Source: Pirellulales bacterium
Lineage (GTDB): Bacteria > Planctomycetota > Planctomycetia > Pirellulales > Pirellulaceae
DNA: 55,002 nucleotides
Direction of reading: 5' to 3'
Assembly (NCBI GenBank): GCA_022451045.1
Contig: JAKUOW010000009.1
Coordinates: forward strand, 1-55,002
The notes beneath the pieces are model-generated. The model was given only the letters and a program-made list of their open reading frames with translations. It did no database searches and was not told the DNA's origin. The position numbers and the translations under genes are program-made. Shown piece after piece: positions 6,200 through 13,004 of this stretch; position 1 is the first letter of the stretch, and each line of letters starts with the position of its first letter.

Positions 6200-6778
6200 A
6201 TGAATCATTTTAATACTTTTGTTACAGCCAGAGTGCTAAAAGACGAAGAAGACGCAATATATAAATATAAAATCTGGCCAGTGGTGCTCGATTATATTGC
6301 TGACAACCCGCACATACTGAAAAGTATTGACCAACGCATTACCAAAAAACGTGTGGGTAATAAAGATGTAAATGTCATAACAAATCTTATGCTTTTTGCT
6401 GGCACGTTTGAAGAGTATGTCACTCTGGTTAAATCGTTTTACGAAGAACTTGGGTATCTCGATGACTTCACTCCTGGGTCTGATGGTTATGAAATCAGAG
6501 AAAGTGCGATTGCATTAGCACCAGTTGGCGAAGAGAGTAAACTGATTGAACCTATAGCTGTTCCAAAGGTGCGAACTCAGCTTGCTTCACCAAATTTTGT
6601 CACGCATGTTGCAGATGATTTTCCAGATGTTGATATAAATTTAAGCAATAATAGCTTCACAATGCCTCTTAATGAGGCAGTTAAGATGGCAAAGCAAATA
6701 TTACACATTGCAGATTTTCACGATAAAGACATTCAAAAATCTGAAAATAAATCTTCCGCTTCTGCCAGACATGCTTGA
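6200..6778 (+). CDS. Unknown 192-aa protein under its own strong promoter
   Basis: The start ATG 6200 follows AAAGGGGCG. The N-terminal 90 residues are alpha-helical and charged, then a proline/valine-rich linker (residues 110-130) leads to an acidic C-terminal segment ending in a serine-rich tail. No domain is recognised. It is the only gene driven by the well-formed, operator-bearing promoter at 6150-6178 and the last plus-strand gene before convergent replication genes. It may be an early regulator or host-takeover factor, which is inference. Its last 46 bp overlap the opposing zinc-ribbon frame. Confidence 0.65.
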   Translation: MNHFNTFVTARVLKDEEDAIYKYKIWPVVLDYIADNPHILKSIDQRITKKRVGNKDVNVITNLMLFAGTFEEYVTLVKSFYEELGYLDDFTPGSDGYEIRESAIALAPVGEESKLIEPIAVPKVRTQLASPNFVTHVADDFPDVDINLSNNSFTMPLNEAVKMAKQILHIADFHDKDIQKSENKSSASARHA

Positions 6779-6918
6779 TCTGTTACCCAGCGTTTAAATT
6801 TTTCTTCATCGCGGTAGCAATTCATGCAGACCCAGTGCTTGCTGGCAAGTGGCACTGCACCTACACCTACTTCTGTAGTAGATAAATCACCTCTGCAAAC
6901 TGGACACGTTTCGCCCAA
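6733..6918 (-). CDS. Small zinc-ribbon protein, start uncertain
   Basis: The minus-strand frame encodes two CxxC knuckles (CPVC, then CMNC about 22 residues later) followed by a charged helical tail. This is a typical treble-clef or zinc-ribbon layout for a small nucleic-acid-binding protein. The frame is open back to 7017, but its upstream part is encoded by the terminator hairpin. TTG 6918 is the first start codon downstream of that hairpin, with no good ribosome-binding site. A transcript reaching it must read through the terminator at 6917-6954. It may therefore be poorly expressed, or a remnant. It overlaps the end of the plus-strand gene by 46 bp. Confidence 0.4.
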   Translation of the reverse strand: MGETCPVCRGDLSTTEVGVGAVPLASKHWVCMNCYRDEEKFKRWVTDQACLAEAEDLFSDF

Positions 6919-6954
6919 TAAAAAAGGCGAAGGGTTATGGATGCCCTTCGCCTT
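6917..6954 (-). terminator. Rho-independent terminator of the replication operon
   Basis: Eleven-bp perfect stem AAGGCGAAGGG/CCCTTCGCCTT (6924-6934 and 6944-6954) with a 9-nt loop. Read on the minus strand it is followed by TTTTTTATT, so it terminates transcription coming from the primase-helicase gene. Confidence 0.85.
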
Positions 6955-6982
6955 GGTGTTGCGCCTACCAGACACAACGAGG
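6924..6982 (+). promoter_or_regulatory. Orphan copy D of the two-hairpin leader
   Basis: Read on the plus strand, the same 11-bp hairpin is followed by a second stem TGGT/ACCA (6954-6957 and 6967-6970) and then CACAACGAGG at 6973-6982. This matches the order of copies A-C, and the sequence GGTGTT then GCGC resembles copy C. No plus-strand gene starts behind it. Confidence 0.5.
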
Positions 6983-6989
6983 TTCTTTC

Positions 6990-8663
6990 TTATACTACAT
7001 CCGGCTGACGGTAGCAACCGGAACTTAATTCATAATTTAGATCAACTGCTCCAGGAGTGCCTGTTGTTTTAAACCGCACTTTTCTGAATATTACTTCAAC
7101 TGCATGTGGGTTTACTGTTGGGTGACGATGTATCACAGTAAGGACATCGGCCTTCGTCCAAAAGTTATTGCTTCCTGATATGTCCATGCCAGTAGGGGCG
7201 GGGATGCTACCATCTTTGTCTTTCATCATCTTTGCTGGATGTGCGACGAGATAAACGTGAACACCTAGTCGCTGCGCAAAGTTTCGCAGCTTGCCTAACA
7301 CTGCTGACACATATTCTGTTTCGTTTTGGCCCCTGTCGCGGGATTGCTCAATGTAATTCCACGGATCTATTGTTAGCGTTTGGATACCGAAACGCATGAC
7401 CACCGCCCTAGCTAATCGCAATATTGTATCGACTGTCGGATGATCATCGTCTTCGAGCCGCAGAAAAAAGAAATGCTTGTCGATCCAATCAACAGCTTCT
7501 TCTAATTCATCTTCGGCAAGTCGGATTCCGTTGTGACCAACAAAAGATTTTTCAACATATTTTTCTGCAAGTATAGCTAGGTGCTGGTCTGCTGGATTTT
7601 CAAAAGAGCAAACTGCATGGCGTGTACCAAACTGTTTTGATAGATTTACATTGACTTGATCAAGCCAGTTACTCTTACCAGTGCCTGGATGTCCGGTGAC
7701 AATTTCCAACTCGCCAAGCTGCACGGTATAGTATTCATCGACTGATTTGTAGCCGGTTGACATACCCCTTGCACGACCATCCCTGTATAGTTTTTTCACA
7801 GCGTCAAGACTATCGGCTGCTCTTTGCAGTTGTTTAATTGGCCACTGTTTGGCATTGCTGATACATTTTTCGAGCACATCACTGTCAAAGTTTACCAGCA
7901 CATCGTTTGCGTCTTTGCATCCAATGGGCCATTCGACGTATGCGCAACGATCCCTGCCGTAGGCATCAGCCAGTTTTTCACGCAGCGCTATTCCAGGCTC
8001 ATCGTTGTCTGTCGCGATAATAATCTGCGGCACGGTGTCAAAGAGTTCGATACTGTTTTTTATATATGGCCGTTGCAGCGGGTCGCCGCTTAGACTTGCG
8101 CCGTTGGGTACGCTTACTGCTTGTATACCAACTTCGTAGAGCGACGCGGTATCCATTTCGCCTTCAGTAATTACTACTGGCTGGTTCCAATCGATGTTAT
8201 CCAAATTGTATAGATAGCTGCCGCCGCCTTTTGTTTGGGTGTATCCGCTGCCGTTTAAAAACTTCGTCTTAACGGTGACGAGTTCGCCGTCTATATAATA
8301 TGGGTAATGAACAGACTTGCTATCGGCAGAAAGTTTTAAATCATCTATCGTTTTGTCTGATAGTTCGCGTCTGTAAAAATATTCTCTGCCATCAGCAGTT
8401 ATTGGTTTGGGCGGTGTAGCCTTAACACGCTTTTCTATTTTAGGAATGAGATCGCGTTCTTGCAGTGCGGCAAAGACTTCTTGCTGGCTGCAACCTTTAT
8501 GGCAGCGCCAGAGCAGCTTGCCATCTTTCATCTTTATTGTAAGGGAAGGGTTGCGATCTCCGTGCTTGTGGTTTTCTTTAACAGGACAACTGGTTTTCCA
8601 CTCGCCATTCCCAACATGCTGCGCTTTTGCGTTCAGACGTTTTGCAAGGAGTTCAACTTGCAT
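6990..8663 (-). CDS. T7 gp4-like primase-helicase
   Basis: A 557-residue bifunctional replication protein: it primes lagging-strand synthesis and unwinds duplex DNA at the fork. Domains in order: an N-terminal zinc-binding domain with C26, H32, C54 and C58; a Toprim catalytic core with TEGEMD (E168) and ATDNDEPG (D219, D221); a RecA-type ring-helicase domain with Walker A GHPGTGKS (324-331) and a Walker B LTIDPW (D433). Length matches phage T7-type primase-helicases (about 550-570). It is the last main gene of the minus-strand replication operon, overlaps the loader-like gene upstream by 11 nt and is followed by an intrinsic terminator. No phage DNA polymerase is encoded in the window, so the host replicase is presumably recruited. 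Confidence 0.93.
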   Translation of the reverse strand: MQVELLAKRLNAKAQHVGNGEWKTSCPVKENHKHGDRNPSLTIKMKDGKLLWRCHKGCSQQEVFAALQERDLIPKIEKRVKATPPKPITADGREYFYRRELSDKTIDDLKLSADSKSVHYPYYIDGELVTVKTKFLNGSGYTQTKGGGSYLYNLDNIDWNQPVVITEGEMDTASLYEVGIQAVSVPNGASLSGDPLQRPYIKNSIELFDTVPQIIIATDNDEPGIALREKLADAYGRDRCAYVEWPIGCKDANDVLVNFDSDVLEKCISNAKQWPIKQLQRAADSLDAVKKLYRDGRARGMSTGYKSVDEYYTVQLGELEIVTGHPGTGKSNWLDQVNVNLSKQFGTRHAVCSFENPADQHLAILAEKYVEKSFVGHNGIRLAEDELEEAVDWIDKHFFFLRLEDDDHPTVDTILRLARAVVMRFGIQTLTIDPWNYIEQSRDRGQNETEYVSAVLGKLRNFAQRLGVHVYLVAHPAKMMKDKDGSIPAPTGMDISGSNNFWTKADVLTVIHRHPTVNPHAVEVIFRKVRFKTTGTPGAVDLNYELSSGCYRQPDVV

Positions 8664-8895
8664 TATACGCCTCCCGCACTATGGCCGACGGCGGCGGCAT
8701 TTCCCATCCGTTATGTTTGGCAACAACTGCTGCCTTGGCTTGTTGCAGTGCCTTTACTTTAAAAGGTGTCAATGCGTCGATGTAATTCTGCTTGGCAGCA
8801 AGCAGCGTCTCTTCATCCGACCAGTGCGCTGGAGGACGGTAGAGACTTAACAAAGGCTTCAACACAACATCAATTACTTCTTGTTCCGTCGCCAT
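8653..8895 (-). CDS. Small replication accessory protein, possible helicase loader
   Basis: 80 residues. ATG 8895 overlaps the TGA of the upstream gene (TGATG) and is preferred to a TTG one codon earlier. The protein is helical and resembles small phage replication proteins with the pattern LTPFKVKALQQAKAAVVAKHNGWEMPPPSAIVREA. This recalls loader-type sequences in which a run of helices is followed by a Trp-Pro-Pro motif. Its place between a replisome organiser and the helicase fits a loader role. Assignment is from context and pattern, not a proven homology. Confidence 0.55.
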   Translation of the reverse strand: MATEQEVIDVVLKPLLSLYRPPAHWSDEETLLAAKQNYIDALTPFKVKALQQAKAAVVAKHNGWEMPPPSAIVREAYNAS

Positions 8896-9164
8896 CAAAG
8901 AATGTCCTGCATTCGCAACGGTTTTTCAGTTGCGTTTTGGTAATCCAAAAATCGTTCCTGATTGAGAAACGTCGCACATTGACAAATAAACTTGCGTTCT
9001 ACTTTATGACTCTCAACATAGTCTGCGTAGTTTTTCGCGCCTTCGATGATTTGCTTCTCGTCGTACTTTTTGATGACTTTGTTGTACGCTTTTTCGGCGG
9101 TTTTTTTGGGATTGGCATGCGGATGTCGGCTTGGATAGATTGCCCAGAATTTTTCGAAGTCCAT
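8895..9164 (-). CDS. Replisome organiser-like protein (C-terminal domain type)
   Basis: 89 residues from ATG 9164 behind GAAAGGGGC. It opens with DFEKFWAIYPSRHPHANPKKTAEKAY and ends with CQCATFLNQERF and DYQN. This is the pattern of the C-terminal domain of phage replication-initiation proteins (FW..YP..NPKK..A..AF then F...ATFLN..RW). Those domains bind helicase or single-stranded DNA. Here it stands alone without an origin-binding N-terminal domain. The first 166 bp overlap the 3' end of the VRR-NUC gene in another frame. A perfect TGTATCA palindrome lies 25 bp upstream of the start. Confidence 0.7.
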   Translation of the reverse strand: MDFEKFWAIYPSRHPHANPKKTAEKAYNKVIKKYDEKQIIEGAKNYADYVESHKVERKFICQCATFLNQERFLDYQNATEKPLRMQDIL

Positions 9165-9601
9165 AAGTTTGCCCCTTTCGCATTCTTTTGTATCAATTTG
9201 TGATACATTAGCAAACCATTTTTTTCCAGAATTTTTAATCCATCCTCCGAAGATCTTGCAATCTCATAGGTTATACCTAGTTCGCCGCAGTAACTCTCAA
9301 CGGTCTTTTGTGCGATGCTTTGCCGTCCAGTTGGAGTTTTAAACTCTATGCAAACTGCCGATTCGCTGCCGATAAATACATAGTCTGGCGCACCTGGTAA
9401 CAGCCCCATGGCCCTAAGTATACTTCGCTGATGTATGCTGCGTCTCGCTTCATTCGGCACGGTAAACCAGAGTGCTTGCAATTCACCGCTTCGGCTGTAG
9501 AAACGGCATTTATCTGCGAAGTCTACGCAGATCGCAGCTTCCGGTTTTAACTTTTTAAATAGCAGATCATACTGCTGATAGAGAATATCAGCCAGTGACA
9601 T
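8999..9601 (-). CDS. VRR-NUC domain nuclease
   Basis: 200 residues from ATG 9601, overlapping the upstream gene by 14 nt. The nuclease core spans about residues 30-130: it has the PD-(D/E)XK signature GAPDYVFIG followed by CIEFKTPTG (Glu and Lys of the active site) and a Gln-containing helix (RQSIAQ). VRR-NUC enzymes are structure-selective nucleases that act on replication or recombination intermediates. The last 60 residues are lysine/serine/threonine-rich and disordered-looking, and they are encoded where the frame overlaps the replisome-organiser gene. The tail may bind DNA or be a by-product of the overlap. Confidence 0.85.
   Translation of the reverse strand: MSLADILYQQYDLLFKKLKPEAAICVDFADKCRFYSRSGELQALWFTVPNEARRSIHQRSILRAMGLLPGAPDYVFIGSESAVCIEFKTPTGRQSIAQKTVESYCGELGITYEIARSSEDGLKILEKNGLLMYHKLIQKNAKGANLWTSKNSGQSIQADIRMPIPKKPPKKRTTKSSKSTTRSKSSKARKTTQTMLRVIK
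9189..9207. promoter_or_regulatory. Palindromic operator 1, TGTATCA-N5-TGATACA
   Basis: Perfect 7-bp inverted repeat with a 5-bp centre (ATTTG). It lies within the VRR-NUC coding sequence, 25 bp upstream of the start of the replisome-organiser gene on the minus strand. Identical arms occur at 10474-10492 and 52705-52723. Confidence 0.8.
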
Positions 9602-9773
9602 AATAGTAACTGTAATTATATGCTGCGTGTTTTTTCTGGACGAGATGGCCGTGGCCTTTTTCAGCCAAGCGGTACATCTGCCGTGCTACATCGTCAACTT
9701 CTCGATTAATGATGCGATCTCGAAAAAGATAACCTTCGTGGTATTTCTTCCACCGTTTCCGCTTCTTAAACAT
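9588..9773 (-). CDS. Unknown 61-aa basic protein
   Basis: First gene of the minus-strand replication operon, starting at ATG 9773. The N-terminus is very basic (FKKRKRWKKYHEG). The middle forms a helix (DDVARQMYRLAEKG) and the C-terminus has several tyrosines (NYSYYYV). The charge suggests nucleic-acid binding. GGGGAGA lies about 15 nt upstream, rather far for a ribosome-binding site. It is transcribed from the promoter described at 9797-9836. No family is recognised. Confidence 0.55.
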   Translation of the reverse strand: MFKKRKRWKKYHEGYLFRDRIINREVDDVARQMYRLAEKGHGHLVQKKHAAYNYSYYYVTG

Positions 9774-9796
9774 AGGGGCATCGCTTTCTCCCCTTA

Positions 9797-9836
9797 TGTA
9801 TCACATTATTATATTTTTTCTTGTAATTGTATACAA
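9797..9836 (-). promoter_or_regulatory. Promoter of the replication operon with half-operator
   Basis: On the minus strand TTGTAT (9836-9831), a 17-bp spacer and a perfect TATAAT (9813-9808). The -35 lies in the small palindrome TTGTATACAA (9827-9836). A TGTATCA half-site (9797-9803) covers the expected start point, so the repressor encoded next door could block it. Confidence 0.65.
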
Positions 9837-9873
9837 CTTTGTGCTACCGCTTACATGGGTGAAATTTTTAGGG

Positions 9874-10461
9874 ATGAGACAGTTGGCGCGGAAACGTGAA
9901 GACCAAGTCCATGCAGGGCTTGAACGGCTAAAATGGGAAGCAAATCACACATATAAAGAGATGGCCCTAGCCTTGGGTAAAAGCACGGCAGCGTTATACA
10001 AAGTATCGCGGGGTGAGCGGTCACTCAACGACGAGTGGGTGAGAAATATCTGCCAAGTATACAGTCGATTATTGAAGCGCAATGTTACAGAAGCTGAAGT
10101 GCGAGGACAAAGCACACGAGGCTTCGTTGAGTTTCACAACTTAGGTGAGTTTCCACCAGACGAGGGCGGCGCTCTTGTTGAGGCGCAGTACGAATACATT
10201 ACCCAGATGAATACTGACGATCTTGGCGGGTTTATTCCGTCTGGTAGTTACGCCTATCTTATGCCGCAGCCTAACATGCAAGACGGTGGCATTTACATTA
10301 TTGAGATAAACGATGAGATCCGTGTTGCGCGCTACCGTAGCGATGAGCAACCAAGATTTGAAACGCAACCAAGAGATGTTAGCAATGTGCAAAGCTGGTT
10401 CGTAAACAACTTAGAATACCGTATATTATACCGTATTACTGCTTTTTACACTGTATTATAG
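9874..10461 (+). CDS. Phage repressor: HTH plus degenerate S24-like domain
   Basis: 195 residues if translated from ATG 9874; GTG 9859 is possible. The frame extends to 9796 but that part would be a hydrophobic run encoded by AT-rich promoter DNA, so I leave it out. Residues 26-53 form a Cro/CI-type helix-turn-helix (TYKEMALALGKSTAALYKVSRGERS). The C-terminal half follows the shape of the S24 peptidase fold (PSGSYAYLMP, then GGIYIIEINDEIRVARYR). However, the catalytic Ser-Met and Lys of LexA/CI-type autocleavage are not visible; the usual Val-Lys-Arg reads VARYR. It stands divergent from the replication operon and just before the recombination block, the usual place of an immunity repressor. 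Probable target: the TGTATCA palindromes. Confidence 0.78.
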   Translation: MRQLARKREDQVHAGLERLKWEANHTYKEMALALGKSTAALYKVSRGERSLNDEWVRNICQVYSRLLKRNVTEAEVRGQSTRGFVEFHNLGEFPPDEGGALVEAQYEYITQMNTDDLGGFIPSGSYAYLMPQPNMQDGGIYIIEINDEIRVARYRSDEQPRFETQPRDVSNVQSWFVNNLEYRILYRITAFYTVL

Positions 10462-10473
10462 AAAAAAACACTT

Positions 10474-10492
10474 TGTATCACTAAATGATACA
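10474..10492. promoter_or_regulatory. Palindromic operator 2, TGTATCA-N5-TGATACA
   Basis: Perfect arms with centre CTAAA, in the 60-bp gap between the repressor and the exonuclease gene. It ends 30 bp before the ATG at 10522, a position suited to controlling the recombination block independently of the repressor transcript. Confidence 0.85.
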
Positions 10493-10521
10493 TGCTACGT
10501 TGTTTCAGAAATGGAGCAACA

Positions 10522-11370
10522 ATGGCATTTTCTTTTGAACATAGTTCACCATCCGATTGTGATCTCGTATTAGACGAGCCGTTCTTATGGATGCTGAAAC
10601 ATGCAGGGGTATTCGGACAACCTCACTGGACTTACAGAGCAACAGTCGGGCCAGCCGCAGACAGGGGAAGCGCAGCAGAAAATGCTGTCATAGAAAAACT
10701 TCACAACAATAAGTCACTCGATGAAGCAATAAATATTTGCCAGAAAGATTTCAGAGAACGCCTTGCGTATCTTAGCGCTGCCAAGATGAACGATGAAGAG
10801 CGGCGAGAGTATGATGACATACCACACTACGTTAGAAATATTTATGCGCTGCTGGACAGTGAGGAGTTTGCATCTCTTGGTTTGGGCGAACTTGTTGATG
10901 CCCAGCACAAACACACTGGCAGCATCCAAACGACCAGAGGCCCAATGGAATGGTGGGGCTTTACTGATTTCAAACATAAAGCAGAATTTGGTGACAATGA
11001 GTTTGCGTATTGGGATCTAAAAACTACACGATCATCGCAGCTTTCGTTCCGTAAATCACATCAGTTACAGCTTGCATACTACGCTGACGCAACCGGATGT
11101 ATGCAACATATTTGTTATGTAAAGCCGGTCTCAAGCACAACAAAGAGCGGTAAGAAAAGCGTCGCCGTGCCATTTAAAGTTTTCACTTTAACAGCAGACC
11201 AAAGAGCCAGTGGAGCTAGCAGACGGAAAGCTGGTGCTGAATATATGATGAGTTTGTATCGAATGGGCTGGGAAGATGCCATGCGTGTCAGCATGCCCCG
11301 CGACATACACGGTTTTCGCTGGGATGACGGCGCAAGAAAAATAGCAAAAGAGATATGGGGGATAACATGA
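10522..11370 (+). CDS. RecB-like PD-(D/E)XK exonuclease
   Basis: 282 residues. ATG 10522 is chosen because GGAGC lies 8 nt upstream; the ATG at 10492 is inside the operator. The protein is a PD-(D/E)XK nuclease of the RecB/Cas4-like type. After an N-terminal region with the sequence DRGSAAENAVIEKL comes GFTDFKHK (metal-binding Asp), then YWDLKTTRSS (Asp-X-Lys) and a Gln/Tyr helix (SHQLQLAYYADA). Such enzymes resect DNA ends to make single strands for an annealase. The very next gene is an ERF-type annealase, overlapping by 4 nt or so, making a Red-like pair. Confidence 0.85.
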   Translation: MAFSFEHSSPSDCDLVLDEPFLWMLKHAGVFGQPHWTYRATVGPAADRGSAAENAVIEKLHNNKSLDEAINICQKDFRERLAYLSAAKMNDEERREYDDIPHYVRNIYALLDSEEFASLGLGELVDAQHKHTGSIQTTRGPMEWWGFTDFKHKAEFGDNEFAYWDLKTTRSSQLSFRKSHQLQLAYYADATGCMQHICYVKPVSSTTKSGKKSVAVPFKVFTLTADQRASGASRRKAGAEYMMSLYRMGWEDAMRVSMPRDIHGFRWDDGARKIAKEIWGIT

Positions 11371-11867
11371 CAGATTTTAGTCCGGCTGCGGTTGATTATG
11401 CAATTGCCAATCAAAGCAAAGCAACAACAGGTGGAGCAGAAATAGCGGCTGCATTAAGCGCAGCGCAGGGAGAAATGACTGAGCCAGCATTTGACGGCAA
11501 GGGGTATCATAAAAACAAATACGCATCGCTTGCTAGCGTTTACAAAGTCACACGACCTATCCTCGCCAAACACGGTCTTGCTGTTGTTCATAACATAGAA
11601 GGCGAACAGCTTGTAACGACGCTGCATCACAGCAGCGGTCAAACAATTGTGCAGCGTTATCCGCTTCACTTTGCACCGATCAAGGAAAAGGACACGCCGC
11701 ATATGGAGCGGCAAAAGACAATCACCTACGCAACCCGCAACAGTCTTTACATGCTCTTAGGTCTTCGAGGTGACGAGGACGAGGGAGAAGGAGAGTTTTT
11801 CGAATTACCCATCGAGCAACCTAAAAGTAACGGCTCGATGATCAGCACCACACCGGATGAATTTTAA
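11367..11867 (+). CDS. erf: ERF family single-strand annealing protein
   Basis: 166 residues from ATG 11367, with GGGGG 6 nt upstream; an ATG 12 nt earlier is in frame but less well placed. Recognised by the ERF pattern: an alanine-rich N-terminal helix, AFDGKGYHKNKYASLASVYKVTRPILAKHGLAVVHN in the core, then Leu-Val-Thr-Thr-Leu-His-His-Ser-Ser-Gly and a YATRNSLYMLLGL segment before an acidic tail. ERF proteins anneal complementary single strands during phage circularisation and repair. It follows the exonuclease in a translationally coupled pair. The Glu-rich C-terminus (DEDEGEGEFFE) may contact partner proteins. Confidence 0.9.
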   Translation: MTDFSPAAVDYAIANQSKATTGGAEIAAALSAAQGEMTEPAFDGKGYHKNKYASLASVYKVTRPILAKHGLAVVHNIEGEQLVTTLHHSSGQTIVQRYPLHFAPIKEKDTPHMERQKTITYATRNSLYMLLGLRGDEDEGEGEFFELPIEQPKSNGSMISTTPDEF

Positions 11868-11883
11868 CTGAAAGGAAAAAACA

Positions 11884-12267
11884 ATGGCAGAATATCAAGA
11901 CAAACCAGGAGACATTACGCTTTGGATGATGGGTAAAGACCGTCAGGAAGAGTTTAAAGCAAGCGGTTACTTGCTGGATGGCAACCTCGATAGAGTAAAC
12001 ACAGTTGTACAGAAGGTCACAACCAAGAACGGCAAAACAGTTCGGCGGCTCTATGCAGAAGTCGGCGCAATGTTTGAAACGGATAGTACGCATGAAAAAG
12101 CGCCTTGGCTATCAGGCAAGGTAGACATAGCATCGCTTCCAGACATGACGAAGATCTCGCTTTGGAAACGAGAGAGCAAAGACGGAAGAGGGTTTCTGTC
12201 CGGCATGATTGATGAACCATACGAAGCACAAGCCGGTAACAAACAGAAGTCAATGGATGATGTCTGA
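11884..12267 (+). CDS. Recombination-block protein, possible ssDNA-binding accessory
   Basis: 127 residues behind GAAAGGAAAAAAC. Composition suggests a small beta-barrel: PGDITLWMM, a GYLLDGNLDRV strand pair, then TKISLWKRESKDGRGFLSGMI, followed by a disordered acidic tail. This resembles small phage or plasmid proteins that accompany annealases (DUF736-like in outline), but I cannot assert homology. Its position directly after ERF suggests a role with single-stranded DNA. The final residues overlap the next gene's start. Confidence 0.6.
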   Translation: MAEYQDKPGDITLWMMGKDRQEEFKASGYLLDGNLDRVNTVVQKVTTKNGKTVRRLYAEVGAMFETDSTHEKAPWLSGKVDIASLPDMTKISLWKRESKDGRGFLSGMIDEPYEAQAGNKQKSMDDV

Positions 12268-12460
12268 ACCAGAGTTTCTATCAACAAAGGATCTTATGAA
12301 GCGGCTTGGCGTCTCTCGTAAATATATAGAAAGTATGCGCAAGAACGGCGATGGCCCACCGTTTATAAAGATCAGTGAAAAAATGATTCGCTACCCAGTG
12401 TGTGGTTACGATGCTTGGATACAACGACAACTAGCTTTGCCGAAGGCTAGTGACAAGTAG
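12260..12460 (+). CDS. AlpA/excisionase-like MerR-type HTH protein
   Basis: 66 residues. The double ATG at 12257/12260 overlaps the preceding stop at 12267. The frame encodes the classic helix-turn-helix layout of AlpA and Xis proteins: FLSTKDLMKRLGVSRKYIESM, then GDGPPFIKISEKMIRYP and a C-terminal VCGYDAWIQRQL. These proteins bend DNA at att sites or activate promoters. Located upstream of the integrase and tandem TGTATCA sites, it is a good candidate recombination directionality factor or transcriptional regulator. Size fits the family (60-75 residues). Confidence 0.82.
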   Translation: MSEPEFLSTKDLMKRLGVSRKYIESMRKNGDGPPFIKISEKMIRYPVCGYDAWIQRQLALPKASDK

Positions 12461-13004
12461 CTACACACAAAGCGGGTATCCTCGTCTGGCAGATGATAAC
12501 TATCAGACCGTAGATGAACGTTGCCTGGACTCGTTTTTAGAAATTTATGGTGAAGAGATATTAGCGCCGATTTGCGATCCCTGCGTCAGCAAGGATGGCG
12601 AGTCGGCGTTAGTCACTCAATTAATTAACAAAGGCTACGACGCAGAAGGCGGCTGTCTTTTCGAACACAACGCTAAAACAATCATCACAAACCCGCCATA
12701 TAAACGCGATGTCGTTGACAAGATCGCCGGTGAGATATTAGCGCAAGTTAAAGAGGGCCGTGTTAAGTTGGCGGCAATGCTTGTGCGCAGCGGCTGGGAT
12801 CTTGCAAAGCGCCGACAGTATCTTTTTGACGACCCAGCATTTAGCGGTCTAGTGCGGCTAACTTTCAGACCTTGGTGGACAAGTTCTCGAAAAGCGCAGC
12901 CGATACACGGCTACCAGTGGGTTGTCTTAGAGCACGACAAATACCTCGATTATCTGGACGAGGGGTATGATGAACCAGCGGAAGTCTGGCACGTTTATTT
13001 ATGA
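12450..13004 (+). CDS. N6-adenine methyltransferase-like protein, atypical motif I
   Basis: 184 residues from GTG 12450 (AAGG five nt upstream; overlaps the previous gene by 11 nt). The catalytic motif TNPPY (residues about 78-82) is that of N6-adenine or N4-cytosine DNA methyltransferases, followed by the helix KRDVVDKIAGEIL and AAMLVRSGWDLAKRR, as in small phage Dam-like enzymes. The S-adenosylmethionine motif is unusual: where DPFAGSG or EPACGDG is expected it reads CDPCVSKDGES. The enzyme may still bind the cofactor, or may have lost activity. It could protect phage DNA or modify host sites. Confidence 0.72.
   Translation: MTSSYTQSGYPRLADDNYQTVDERCLDSFLEIYGEEILAPICDPCVSKDGESALVTQLINKGYDAEGGCLFEHNAKTIITNPPYKRDVVDKIAGEILAQVKEGRVKLAAMLVRSGWDLAKRRQYLFDDPAFSGLVRLTFRPWWTSSRKAQPIHGYQWVVLEHDKYLDYLDEGYDEPAEVWHVYL

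Noticed and set aside
6824-7072. Plus-strand open frame downstream of the orphan leader
   Set aside because: It starts before the CACAACGAGG element, is antisense to the primase C-terminus and the zinc-ribbon frame, and has no family resemblance.
6990-9773. A phage DNA polymerase in the replication block
   Set aside because: No exonuclease or polymerase motifs of family A or B appear in any of the frames here. The operon has only primase-helicase and accessory genes.
9827-9836. TTGTATACAA palindrome as a separate operator
   Set aside because: A ten-base palindrome that coincides with the -35 region of the replication promoter. Too short to call as a binding site by itself.
9796-9873. Longer repressor beginning at ATG 9796 with a hydrophobic N-terminus
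   Set aside because: The extra residues are encoded by AT-rich promoter DNA with a TATAAT on the other strand, have no ribosome-binding site and would place a membrane span before the HTH. The start at 9874 is more likely.
10492-10521. ATG at 10492 as start of the exonuclease gene
   Set aside because: It lies inside the TGTATCA palindrome and has no ribosome-binding site. ATG 10522 has GGAGC in place.
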